Made by a program: the position numbers and the translations under genes
Notes under the pieces: model-generated
Told to the model about the DNA's origin: nothing
Databases searched by the model: none
The model's input: only the letters and a program-made list of their open reading frames with translations
From: an uncultured Anaeromusa sp.
GTDB lineage: Bacteria; Bacillota; Negativicutes; Anaeromusales; Anaeromusaceae
Assembly: GCF_963668665.1 (NCBI RefSeq)
Contig: NZ_OY764902.1
Location: 1,243,501-1,307,500, forward strand
Direction of reading: 5' to 3'
Length of the DNA stretch: 64,000 bases
Part shown: positions 1 to 8,111 of the stretch, piece after piece
Layout of the letters: every line of letters begins with the position of its first letter
How positions within the stretch are numbered: position 1 is the stretch's first letter

Positions 1-461
1 TTGCGCAGCGCCATAACATTGCCGTTTTCATGAATGGCAGGAGCGTCCGGCAGCATAGCCTCTTCCGGATCAAATACTGCAGGCAGTTCTTCCAGCTCCA
101 CTTCAATCAAAGCTAAAGCCGCCTCGGCAATCGCTTCACTTTCAGCGGCGACCACCGCTAAAGGTTCGCCTATTTTACGTACTTTCTTTTGGGCCAGCAC
201 CGGCTCGTCTTTCACGACAATGCCATGGGAGTTGCTATACGGAACGTCCTTGGCCGTAAGCACGGCATGCACACCAGGAAGGGCTTTCGCCGCCGACGTA
301 TCCAGCCGTACAATGCGCGCATGAGGGCATTCGCTGCGCAGCGCTTTGACATAAAGCATTCCCGCAAGCACGATGTCGCCGCTGTATTTTGTTTTTCCCA
401 ACACTTTATCCAGTGCATCCTGGCGCGCAACTGGATTCCCGATGACTGCAAATTCTTTCAT
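1..461 (-). CDS. Molybdenum-binding subunit of a nicotinate/xanthine dehydrogenase-type hydroxylase (5' part, cut by window edge)
   Basis: The reading frame opens at an ATG at 461 behind a GGGGGAG ribosome site and runs off the left edge, so only about 153 N-terminal residues are visible. They match the a/b hammerhead domain that begins the large molybdopterin subunit of the xanthine dehydrogenase/aldehyde oxidase family (VGNP-like start, LDKVLGKTKYSGD, then PHARIVRLDTSAAKALPGV). The FAD and 2Fe-2S subunits lie just upstream in the same direction, so this completes a three-part molybdenum hydroxylase. Next to 6-hydroxynicotinate reductase and enamidase, the likely reaction is hydroxylation of nicotinate at C6. 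In Eubacterium barkeri the large subunit is split into NdhL and NdhM; whether that holds here lies outside the window. Another N-heterocycle as substrate cannot be excluded. Confidence 0.85.
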   Translation of the reverse strand, partial: MKEFAVIGNPVARQDALDKVLGKTKYSGDIVLAGMLYVKALRSECPHARIVRLDTSAAKALPGVHAVLTAKDVPYSNSHGIVVKDEPVLAQKKVRKIGEPLAVVAAESEAIAEAALALIEVELEELPAVFDPEEAMLPDAPAIHENGNVMALR

Positions 462-538
462 AACGCTCCCCCCTTCCGGTGTTTTAAACCTCTTTTAGTA
501 ATCGGTTCTGCTTCGACTCATTAAAAAAGCTCTTAACG

Positions 539-1018
539 CTATTCGCCGCGAGAGTTTGCCACCCGTTCAATGGCGTTAGCAATTTTTTGATACCCCGTAC
601 AGCGGCACAAATTTCCCGAAATGGACGTAAGAATTTCTTCCCGTGTCGGCTGCGGATTATAGTCCAAGAGCGCTTTAGCCGATAAAATCATGCCTGGCGT
701 ACAAAATCCGCATTGCACCGCCCCCTCGGCAATAAACGCTTCTTGGAGCGGATGCAGCTTATCATAATCCCCTAGGCCCTCAATGGTCACTATCGTTCTC
801 CCGTCCGCCTGGACAGCCAGCATCATGCACGAGTTCGCCGTCAACCCGTCTACCAATACCGTACAAGCGCCGCAGTCGCCTTCACCGCAGCCTATTTTAG
901 TTCCTGTCAGCCCCAATGTATCTCGAAGCATATCGACCAATCGCTCTTGCGGGGAAACCTCCACGCTGATTTCTTTCCCATTCAAATGAAACCGAATGGA
1001 ACTGGCTTCTTCCTTCAT
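539..1018 (-). CDS. 2Fe-2S subunit of nicotinate/xanthine dehydrogenase-type hydroxylase
   Basis: This 159-residue protein is the small electron-transfer subunit of the molybdenum hydroxylase. The N-terminal half is a plant-type 2Fe-2S ferredoxin with CGEGDCGACTV and a later Cys; the C-terminal half is the helical 2Fe-2S domain with CGFCTPGM and GNLCRCTGY. All eight cluster cysteines are present. The start is the ATG at 1018, which overlaps the stop of the FAD-subunit gene (ATGA) and follows an AAGGAGGGGG site; a longer frame upstream has no such signal. It passes electrons from the Mo centre to the FAD subunit and corresponds to NdhS/CoxS-type subunits. Confidence 0.93.
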   Translation of the reverse strand: MKEEASSIRFHLNGKEISVEVSPQERLVDMLRDTLGLTGTKIGCGEGDCGACTVLVDGLTANSCMMLAVQADGRTIVTIEGLGDYDKLHPLQEAFIAEGAVQCGFCTPGMILSAKALLDYNPQPTREEILTSISGNLCRCTGYQKIANAIERVANSRGE

Positions 1019-1884
1019 GACGCCCCCTCCTTCGCTTGCCGCCAAGCTTCTTCCAACGCGCGCTTCACTACTACAAAGGCTACATTTTTACGATACGCCG
1101 CCTCTGAGCGCACATCATCGATAGGATGAATGATCTGTCTGGCCAGCTCAGCTGCTTCTTCTATTTTCGCAAAACTAAGACTCTGATTTGTAAGAACCGC
1201 CTCCGCCTCATAAAGACGGATGGTTTTTGCCGCTACCGACCCCATAGCGAGGCGCGCCTTTTGTACTACATCACCAGACAGCTTCAACCATGCCGCACCA
1301 TTGACCACTGAAATAGCCAGCGCTTTGCGCTTGCCTATTTTTTGAAAACATGCGCCTTCGTCCGATTGCTGCGGAGCAAGAAGAAACTCATGAATTAGTT
1401 CACTTTCTTTTAAGGCAAGCCTCCCCGGCCCCACCGCCAGTTCCGACAGCGGCAGCCGCCTCCGCCCTGCTGCACTTGCCAGTACCGCCTCCGTACCGTA
1501 AGCCAGCAGCGCCGGAACAGTATCGGCCGCTGGCGAGGCGTTGCCCATATTTCCTCCAACCGTTCCTCGATTGCGAATCTGCGGCGATCCTACCTGGCGC
1601 GCCGCCTGTGCTAAAGCCGGAGCATAGCGCTGCACCAGTTCAGACCGAACTAGTTCAGTATGCGTTACCGCCGCGCCAATAGACAGTTTGCCGTCTTGCA
1701 AGCGAATACGCCGCAGCTCCTCAAGACGACCAACATCAATAACCAAAGAGGGGTGACGCCGCTTCAGCCTAAGCTGCACCATGAAATCCGTCCCTCCTGC
1801 AAGCCATATATACCCAGGAGTTCTCGCCGCCAACTGACACGCCTCATCTATCGATGCAGCCCGTACATATTGAAATGAAGCCAC
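1015..1884 (-). CDS. FAD-binding subunit of nicotinate/xanthine dehydrogenase-type hydroxylase
   Basis: This 289-residue protein belongs to the CoxM/CutM FAD-binding family. Two signatures are visible: AGGTDFMVQLR near residue 30, which binds the FAD diphosphate, and TVGGNMGNASPAAD near residue 110. It takes electrons from the 2Fe-2S subunit and passes them to an external acceptor (NADP in the E. barkeri enzyme; not readable here). Its stop overlaps the start of the 2Fe-2S gene by four bases, which points to translational coupling. Order in the operon is FAD, 2Fe-2S, Mo, the same order as in many three-subunit hydroxylases. Confidence 0.92.
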   Translation of the reverse strand: MASFQYVRAASIDEACQLAARTPGYIWLAGGTDFMVQLRLKRRHPSLVIDVGRLEELRRIRLQDGKLSIGAAVTHTELVRSELVQRYAPALAQAARQVGSPQIRNRGTVGGNMGNASPAADTVPALLAYGTEAVLASAAGRRRLPLSELAVGPGRLALKESELIHEFLLAPQQSDEGACFQKIGKRKALAISVVNGAAWLKLSGDVVQKARLAMGSVAAKTIRLYEAEAVLTNQSLSFAKIEEAAELARQIIHPIDDVRSEAAYRKNVAFVVVKRALEEAWRQAKEGAS

Positions 1885-1910
1885 GTTTCACACCTCCTCT
1901 TCCTTATTAG

Positions 1911-2750
1911 CTACAATTCTCTAAAAAGACTATCTGCCGCTGCATTCATTTGCTGCGTAGCCGAGCTAACCTTTTGCGCAGCATCAGCAAGGCTTCCGGC
2001 GGATTCACTAATTTCGTGAATCATTTCCTGTAGCTGCGAAGATTTAAGCGACAATTCCCCGCTGCCGCTTTTCAACTTCCCTAACGCTTGTGCAATGCCT
2101 TGAATCGAGTTGCCGCTATCAAGGGCCAGCTTGCGAATTTCCTCCGCTACCACGCTGAAGCCGCGCCCTTGCTCACCCACGCGGGCCGCTTCAATCGCCG
2201 CATTCAAGCCAAGCAAATTGGTCTGACTGGCAATACTTCGAATAAAGTCTACCATTTGATCGGTCTGCCCAACACAGCTTTGCGTAGCTTTAGCCACATC
2301 CGCCAGGCTAAGCCCAATGGTTTCGACTTCTTTAGTCTGTGCGGATATCTCTTCGGTCGCCGCTGCCAGCGTTTCCATATTCGTCGATAATTCTTCCGCC
2401 ATTCGTCGCAGCAGCGCTTCGACTTCCACTGATTGCGTAACAGCGATCGAGCCTTTCACCTTTCCCTCGGCATCCGCAATCGGCATCGCCATCGAAATAT
2501 AAGGCACGCCATATACAGACTCGTCTATATGCGCCGTAACTCTTTTTTGCTCATGGATTGCCCGGTAAATACCGGTACCAGGCGCCAAGACATCTCCTGC
2601 CTTGCATTTCAAATCCAAATTCTGCGCTGGAAGATATAGGATGATTTTTTCTTCATCTGTAAGCGTAAGCCCGATGCGTCCATTGTTTAGCAGGTGAAGC
2701 GTCGGCAGCACAGTTTGATACGCTTGATACACATTGATTACCGTTTCCAC
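1911..2750 (-). CDS. Soluble methyl-accepting chemotaxis protein inside the nicotinate operon
   Basis: This 279-residue chemoreceptor has no membrane segment. Residues 1-125 form a small sensory region with no family I can name; residues 126-279 are the cytoplasmic MCP signalling hairpin, with the tip sequence around [20 protein letters not shown] and [18 protein letters not shown]. The start appears to be a GTG at 2750 behind a GGGAGTGG site. Its size and layout resemble short soluble receptors such as Bacillus YfmS. It lies between the UPF0280 gene and the FAD-subunit gene with gaps of about 30 bases, so it is probably transcribed with the pathway enzymes and may sense nicotinate, an intermediate, or a metabolic state inside the cell (inference). 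Confidence 0.9.
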   Translation of the reverse strand: METVINVYQAYQTVLPTLHLLNNGRIGLTLTDEEKIILYLPAQNLDLKCKAGDVLAPGTGIYRAIHEQKRVTAHIDESVYGVPYISMAMPIADAEGKVKGSIAVTQSVEVEALLRRMAEELSTNMETLAAATEEISAQTKEVETIGLSLADVAKATQSCVGQTDQMVDFIRSIASQTNLLGLNAAIEAARVGEQGRGFSVVAEEIRKLALDSGNSIQGIAQALGKLKSGSGELSLKSSQLQEMIHEISESAGSLADAAQKVSSATQQMNAAADSLFREL

Positions 2751-2779
2751 GAAACCACTCCCTTAGACCCCTTATTCAC

Positions 2780-3613
2780 TCAGGACGCTCTCTCTTGCAG
2801 CCAGGACTCCGGCAAACATACGCCCCAGTCATCAATATAAACAGCAGCCCGCAAAATCACCTGTCGGCGCAAAAGCTCTAACGCCCGCTTTTGCCCTTCA
2901 TGCACGGCGTGCTGAACTGACTCCAAAGGCAGCGTCCCCACTTCTTTAACTACGTACTGACCACGAAGATCGGTAGCCGGATCGAGTTCTTCGGCCAGTG
3001 ACATTTTCACTAATGGATGATGAACAAACACCGCATTTCCCAGACTTGTGGCGCAAGCGTCCGCAAGCGCCGCCGAGTCTGCGGCCACCACCGCTGCCGT
3101 GGCAATCCCTTTGGTAAGGCTTCTGCCTCCCAGCCCGCTTGTAGCAATACCACGGATACCGCTGTCATAGGTAATGATCGTCATCGGTAAAAACGACCCC
3201 GCCCCGCCGGCAGCCACCCCAAGGCGCAGCATCTCTCCCGGCTGCAAACGAATAGCAATATCTCCGCCATTATTAACCACCACCATGGAAGCGCCTCGCT
3301 CTTCCAGATAGTCCGCCGTCAAATCCGCAATCGCTCCAGCCACGGCCGCCATAGGAGTCAACGAGTCATCCCCCGAAGTCCTTACCGCTTCTATCATCTT
3401 CGCCACAACCGCTGATGACGGCCTAACATCTTTCAACAAAAGCTCCTGCTGCGTCATTTTGGCTATTTCTTTTTCCCGCGCCGTTTCCGTCAGCAGTCTT
3501 CTAGCATACTGACCTGCTGCGCCCACAAGATGCTGCCGCCCCGCAGGAACCGCCGCCTGAATCGTCAGGCGCATCGGTCCATACTCTATAGACAAGCATA
3601 CGGTCTCCTTCAT
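2780..3613 (-). CDS. UPF0280 family protein (ApbE-like), nicotinate cluster
   Basis: This 277-residue protein matches the UPF0280 (COG2122) family, a set of uncharacterised proteins distantly related to the flavin transferase ApbE. Visible landmarks are MVVVNNGGDIAI in the middle and RGIATSGLGGRSLTKGIATAAVV, which recall the ApbE fold. Its start ATG overlaps the stop of the 6-hydroxynicotinate reductase gene by one base, so the two are tightly coupled. ApbE proteins attach FMN covalently to partner proteins; a role in maturing or assisting the flavin/iron-sulfur reductase next door is an attractive but unproven inference. Confidence 0.85.
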   Translation of the reverse strand: MKETVCLSIEYGPMRLTIQAAVPAGRQHLVGAAGQYARRLLTETAREKEIAKMTQQELLLKDVRPSSAVVAKMIEAVRTSGDDSLTPMAAVAGAIADLTADYLEERGASMVVVNNGGDIAIRLQPGEMLRLGVAAGGAGSFLPMTIITYDSGIRGIATSGLGGRSLTKGIATAAVVAADSAALADACATSLGNAVFVHHPLVKMSLAEELDPATDLRGQYVVKEVGTLPLESVQHAVHEGQKRALELLRRQVILRAAVYIDDWGVCLPESWLQERAS

Positions 3614-5109
3614 CAGAAATTCTCCTTTCTGATCGTTGCCAGCGGTTTGACAGCCTCCAGATGTCCTCCTAAAGAAGCGTATGTCTCTTTCTTCATGGTA
3701 TATTCAACCGGGGCGACGGTCGCGGGCGTAGCCACCCAGGAAAACGCACGGGGAACTACTTTTTCCACATCCACCATAAAGTTAATGCCACCCCCCGGCA
3801 AAATATACGTATCCCCCCCGCCGATCGTCAGCTTTACCTCTCCGGCATGCACGGCCCGCGACAGTTGCAAAGGCTTCTTCGTCACGCCGGCCCTAGCACT
3901 GCCGCCGGTTCCTCCTACATACACAGCGGAAACCCGCGCGTCTTCGCAGTTTTCAGCAATAAAAGCTACCGCCTCTTTTACCTCTTGTGTTAGAGGAATA
4001 TCCCGCACGCTCCCATCCGCCTGCACCTCGAGCATTCCCGCTTCCTGTCCCGTCGTCTCCGTAACCAAAATTCGCAATCCCGGCCAGGCCACGTCCATAT
4101 CCACGCGTTGCACCGCTTCCGCCGCCGACATAATCGTCGTTCCGCCCCAGCCATGCCCGGCTTCGCCAAAATAGCGGCCTCGAGTGCTTTTGCGCCCGTT
4201 GGGAACCACACCGCTATAGCTAAGCCCTACCTCTTCACCAGCGCGATGTTCACTCAAAAGACCAATCACATGGAAGTCAAGCACAATCGTTTCGTCCGCC
4301 ACTTGCCGCAAAAGCTCAGCAAACATCCCCACCGTAGCGCTGCCGCAGCCGACACGCATCTTTTTCTCCACCTTGCCGTCAATTACGGGCGCTCTGCCAA
4401 CCTGCAAATCCAAAACACTGCCTTTCGCTACTTGCAAACGCACCGCTTCACCGTTAGCCAGAGCCACAACCACTTTCGCCGCCACAAACCCCTGCTTTCC
4501 GCTAAGTACGTTAGCTCCGCCTAAAGAAAGCATTTTCGCACCATACTCCTCGGTATCTACAAGGCCCACCACCGCTCCTTCGCAGAGAACCGGCGCACCT
4601 TCGGAACCGATATGCAAATTGGTATCAATCTTTACCTTGATGCCGCTATAACTAAGAGGCGCTTCGGTCACTACCGTCACAACATCTACGTCGTTTACCT
4701 TAGCCTCCACAATATGCGGCGCCGGACGACAACAAGGATACGACGTCCCCGCGCCGACGGCGGTGGTCAGTGGCTTCTCCGGCAGCTGCGCCTTCGACGC
4801 CGGCAGCGATTCCAATACCAAATCCCGATTTCGAACTAACTGCCCGCCAATATTGGTATACCGCTTACACGCACCTTCAAATCCCGGTTCGATGCGGCAT
4901 TCTACCGGGCAACAGCGGCAGCTGACGGCGCTTGCCAATATAGGGCCGCGAAGAATGGCTCCAAACGGACAAACCCGGCTGCATACGCCACAGTCCACGC
5001 ACTGCTCATTAACAAAGGCCACTTTATCCTGAACTGCAATGGCTTCCTTGGGACAGCTCTTCTGACAAATCCCGCAGCCTTTGCAAGCCGTTTTCTCTAC
5101 TAAAACCAT
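3613..5109 (-). CDS. hnr: 6-hydroxynicotinate reductase
   Basis: This 498-residue protein should reduce 6-hydroxynicotinate to 1,4,5,6-tetrahydro-6-oxonicotinate with reduced ferredoxin, the second step of nicotinate fermentation. The N-terminus carries two 4Fe-4S ferredoxin motifs (Cys 9, 12, 15, 19 and Cys 37, 40, 43, 47) and a third cysteine-rich patch at residues 64-81 (SCRCCPVEC and a later GACKRY). The remainder is a long glycine-rich catalytic region that I recognise from the Hnr family but cannot divide into named domains. The start is the ATG at 5109 behind GGAGGAG, not the longer frame. Context is decisive: enamidase, 2-(hydroxymethyl)glutarate dehydrogenase and a molybdenum hydroxylase are in the same operon, as in Eubacterium barkeri. 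Confidence 0.88.
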   Translation of the reverse strand: MVLVEKTACKGCGICQKSCPKEAIAVQDKVAFVNEQCVDCGVCSRVCPFGAILRGPILASAVSCRCCPVECRIEPGFEGACKRYTNIGGQLVRNRDLVLESLPASKAQLPEKPLTTAVGAGTSYPCCRPAPHIVEAKVNDVDVVTVVTEAPLSYSGIKVKIDTNLHIGSEGAPVLCEGAVVGLVDTEEYGAKMLSLGGANVLSGKQGFVAAKVVVALANGEAVRLQVAKGSVLDLQVGRAPVIDGKVEKKMRVGCGSATVGMFAELLRQVADETIVLDFHVIGLLSEHRAGEEVGLSYSGVVPNGRKSTRGRYFGEAGHGWGGTTIMSAAEAVQRVDMDVAWPGLRILVTETTGQEAGMLEVQADGSVRDIPLTQEVKEAVAFIAENCEDARVSAVYVGGTGGSARAGVTKKPLQLSRAVHAGEVKLTIGGGDTYILPGGGINFMVDVEKVVPRAFSWVATPATVAPVEYTMKKETYASLGGHLEAVKPLATIRKENF

Positions 5110-5179
5110 GTAAACTCCTCCAACGCGCAAGAAGCCAACGCATGCCAAGCATGCATCGGCTTCTTTGCCATACTCAAAG

Positions 5180-6070
5180 CTATTTTTTTCTCGCAGGAAC
5201 GCCTGTTAACGCTTCTAGCGGTTTGATAATGGCGGCAATATCTTCGCGCCCCAATCCAGCCGCCTGCGCCTGGCCGTAAAGTTGCTGCACCACATTTCCC
5301 AGCATCAGCGGCGCTTTTACATCCTTAGCCGTTTGTACGGCCAGCTCCAAGTCTTTATACTGTAAGTCGATGGTAAACCCCGGAGCAAAATTCCCCTGTA
5401 AAACAAAGCCTGGCATCTTGGCCTGCAACGCATAACTGTTGCCGGAGCTGACGCCAATCACTTCATAGAGCGTTTCCAAATCAAGGCCGAGCTTAGCGCC
5501 CAAGGCGAAGGCTTCCGCCGCTGCCGCCATATTCACCGCCAGCAGTAGATTATTCAGCATTTTCACGGCGTCTCCCGCACCGACCTCGCCGACTTCGTAA
5601 ATTTTTTCGCCCAATATTTCTAAAATCGGCCGACAGGCAGCCACTGTTTCTGCTGAACCGCCAACCATAATGGTCAGCGTCCCCGCGGTGGCTCCCTTTA
5701 CGCCGCCGCTAACCGGCGCGTCAAGATAGCCTGCTTCTTTTGCTGCGGCCAAATCCGCCATGCGCCGTGAAAAACCGGGATCGACACTGGACATGTCGAT
5801 AATATACAGCCCCGGAGCCGCACCGTCCAAAACTCCGTTCTCACCAGCCAGCACTGACTCAACAATCGCCCCGTTCGGCAGCATGGTAATCACCGCCTGC
5901 ACCTGCGCCGCCAGCTCTTTCGGCGTAGCCGCCGCCGTCGCTCCAAGCCCCGCCATTTCGTCTACCGCGCCTTGATTGACGTCGTAGACAACCAATTCGC
6001 CTTGAGCTCGCAGCAGGTTCATCGCCATCGGCTTGCCCATGTTTCCTAAACCAATAAATCCAATTTTCAT
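5180..6070 (-). CDS. hgd: 2-(hydroxymethyl)glutarate dehydrogenase
   Basis: This 296-residue enzyme is a beta-hydroxyacid dehydrogenase. It has the Rossmann motif IGFIGLGNMGKPMA at the N-terminus, the substrate-binding DAPVSGGVKGATAGTL segment and the catalytic Lys in GDAVKMLNNLL. In this operon the expected reaction is NAD-dependent reduction of 2-formylglutarate to (S)-2-(hydroxymethyl)glutarate, the step after enamidase. Taken alone the sequence could also be read as tartronate semialdehyde reductase or 3-hydroxyisobutyrate dehydrogenase; the neighbours favour Hgd. It lies between the reductase gene and the DASS permease gene with short gaps. Confidence 0.87.
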   Translation of the reverse strand: MKIGFIGLGNMGKPMAMNLLRAQGELVVYDVNQGAVDEMAGLGATAAATPKELAAQVQAVITMLPNGAIVESVLAGENGVLDGAAPGLYIIDMSSVDPGFSRRMADLAAAKEAGYLDAPVSGGVKGATAGTLTIMVGGSAETVAACRPILEILGEKIYEVGEVGAGDAVKMLNNLLLAVNMAAAAEAFALGAKLGLDLETLYEVIGVSSGNSYALQAKMPGFVLQGNFAPGFTIDLQYKDLELAVQTAKDVKAPLMLGNVVQQLYGQAQAAGLGREDIAAIIKPLEALTGVPARKK

Positions 6071-6104
6071 ATGCAGCTCCTACTTCACGTTTGTTACCGC
6101 TCTT

Positions 6105-7505
6105 TTAACCAAGAAGCGGCCAATACCAATACACGCAGGCAATATACACCACACAGGCGACAACCGATACGACGCAGCCAAAGAGCGGAAAATCCCTCGC
6201 CTTTAGCTCGCCCGTATCACAACAAAGAAGGTTTGGGGTTGTGTTGAAAAACATCAAAATGGGATAGCCTCCAATCATAAAGGCCGCTGGCAATACCGTC
6301 AGCGCTGGATCCAAATTGGAAACCTGAGCAATCCCTACCAAAATCGGAAAAAACACATTAGCCATGGTTGCCGTGCCTACAAAAACAACATGCATGAACT
6401 GCACAATAATAATCAGAACGCTAATTAGCGCCTCCGGCGAATATTGGCTCAGCTGCAGCACGGAAAAAATACTTTCCGCCAGCCAATTGGCGGCCCCTGT
6501 ATGGCTCATGGCGGCGCCCAGGCTGATACCGCCGCTGCAAACAAACACCACGCTCAGGGAAATGCTTTTTTGGCAGCCGTCCCAATCCAGACAATCCAGC
6601 ATCGGCAGACACAGCACGCCAGCGCTCAAAAGGCATACCGTCGTGCTGTCAAGGCCGACCTTATCCCCGAAAACCCAGAGCAGAATGGTTCCTGCAAATA
6701 CCAAAAATACATTGCGCTCTCTACTACTGACCGGTCCCATCTCAGCCAGCCTAGCCCGAAAATACTCGCGACCATGCCCGTTTCCATCTATATTCGAGGA
6801 AAAAAACACCTGTATCAGCAGCCAACAGATAATCGTCATCAAAAACGCCGGTAAAAAACCCCATTCCAGCCACTTCATAAACGATACCGCTTGACCGGTT
6901 GCCGCCTCAATGTACTGCACCGCCATCGGATTTGTTACCGTCGACGTTAGAATACCCGCACTAATGGTAGAGTTTGTGCAGCACAACGTCATAAGCAAAT
7001 TCGCGCCGAAACGACCTGATTTTACATCTTTATCTTGAAACAAACGGATAATCTTAATACAAATGGGCAGCAGCATCGCCGTGCGCGCCGTTGACGACGG
7101 GATCAGAAAAGCCATCACCAAGTTGACGCATAAAATTCCGAACGAAATCCGTCTCGTGCTTGTACCGACCTGAACCAACACCCAATAGGTGATTCGATCC
7201 CCTAAATTCGACTTCAGCATGGCCGCAGCCATAACAAAGGAGCCAATAATCAAGTACGTTGAGGTAGAAGAGAATCCTTTGAGAGCCGTATTGATATCGG
7301 CAATCTGAAAAAGCACCAAAATCGGTACAATCATCAGGCTAATTACCGCCACATGAACCGATTCAAACAGATACAGCAGAAATATCGCTGCAAATACCGC
7401 CAGACAGCGCTGCCCTGCACCAGACAGATGCTGAATTTCCGGCAGAAATAAAATGCCGCCTCCTGCCAAAAGAGCCAGGAGAAACCCTATTAACTTTTTA
7501 TTCAT
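6105..7505 (-). CDS. DASS/SLC13-type anion permease
   Basis: This protein of about 466 residues is a polytopic membrane transporter with roughly a dozen hydrophobic segments. It resembles the divalent anion:sodium symporter family, with the SNT-type features IPSSTARTAMLLPI and NSTISAGILTSTVTNPMAV in the first half and FVGTATMANVFFPILVGIA in the second. The ATG at 7505 is preferred over an in-frame GTG at 7511 because a GGTAGG site, which overlaps the stop codon of the previous gene, lies five bases upstream of it. Family members move di- and tricarboxylates, so here it may carry a dicarboxylate intermediate or product of nicotinate breakdown; substrate and direction are not known. Confidence 0.85.
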   Translation of the reverse strand: MNKKLIGFLLALLAGGGILFLPEIQHLSGAGQRCLAVFAAIFLLYLFESVHVAVISLMIVPILVLFQIADINTALKGFSSTSTYLIIGSFVMAAAMLKSNLGDRITYWVLVQVGTSTRRISFGILCVNLVMAFLIPSSTARTAMLLPICIKIIRLFQDKDVKSGRFGANLLMTLCCTNSTISAGILTSTVTNPMAVQYIEAATGQAVSFMKWLEWGFLPAFLMTIICWLLIQVFFSSNIDGNGHGREYFRARLAEMGPVSSRERNVFLVFAGTILLWVFGDKVGLDSTTVCLLSAGVLCLPMLDCLDWDGCQKSISLSVVFVCSGGISLGAAMSHTGAANWLAESIFSVLQLSQYSPEALISVLIIIVQFMHVVFVGTATMANVFFPILVGIAQVSNLDPALTVLPAAFMIGGYPILMFFNTTPNLLCCDTGELKARDFPLFGCVVSVVACVVYIACVYWYWPLLG

Positions 7506-7511
7506 ACACAC

Positions 7512-8090
7512 CTACCGCAAACCGTCTTCTCCTTTAACTTCGCTGACCTGAAGCCCTCCAATGCGAGGATGCGGGCGTCCTCCGTCGGTGAAGGCCACAG
7601 CTACAACAATTTCATCTCCTTTAGGAGCGTCCGCCAGGCGCACTTCCATGGCGTCATAATGAGTACGAACAAAAGCCGCATCCTTGTAGTGAAGCGGTAC
7701 GTCAAGGCTGGTTCCCGGACCTCCGCTTTTCTTCGCGGAAGGAATGATGGCTTTGCCGCCGCCCAAGGCTTCACGCATGGGCTTGCCCAGCTTTGGATGC
7801 AAAATAGCCGCGCCATGCTCCAGCTCGCCGTTCATGCCAATAATCGCGCCTTTGCCGTAGCTTTCTATTTTCTCGCCCAACTGCGCTACGGCAATACGAG
7901 TCAAATAATCGCCAAGATATTCGCCGATCTCCGTCAGCTCTCCTAAGTCTTCCGCGTACGCCCCTGCATACGGATTCTTGATCACCGCAGCCACTAGGCA
8001 ACGGCGCAGCGGCGCAGCCAATTCCTTAAAGCCTTCCCTGCGTACTTCTTCCACTTGCGTAACAATCTTTCTGATTTGCGGCTCTTTCAT
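7512..8090 (-). CDS. AA_synth (DUF1185) family protein, nicotinate cluster
   Basis: This 192-residue protein matches the Pfam 'amino acid synthesis' family (DUF1185), whose biochemical role is not established. Visible conserved blocks are RKIVTQVEEVRREGF at the start, AVIKNPYAGAYAEDLGEL, GKGAIIGMNGELEHGAAILHPKLG in the middle and GRPHPRIGGLQVSEV near the end. No signal peptide or membrane segment is present. It lies between enamidase and the permease with tiny gaps, so it is very likely produced with the pathway. Proteins of this family often accompany catabolic genes for cyclic amides and heterocycles, which suggests a supporting enzymatic step (inference). Confidence 0.85.
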   Translation of the reverse strand: MKEPQIRKIVTQVEEVRREGFKELAAPLRRCLVAAVIKNPYAGAYAEDLGELTEIGEYLGDYLTRIAVAQLGEKIESYGKGAIIGMNGELEHGAAILHPKLGKPMREALGGGKAIIPSAKKSGGPGTSLDVPLHYKDAAFVRTHYDAMEVRLADAPKGDEIVVAVAFTDGGRPHPRIGGLQVSEVKGEDGLR

Positions 8091-8111
8091 AAGACTTCAC
8101 CGTTTCCTTTC

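Noticed and set aside
3530..4174. Plus-strand frame of 214 codons opposite the UPF0280 and reductase genes
   Set aside because: Antisense to two coupled conserved genes, with no start signals.
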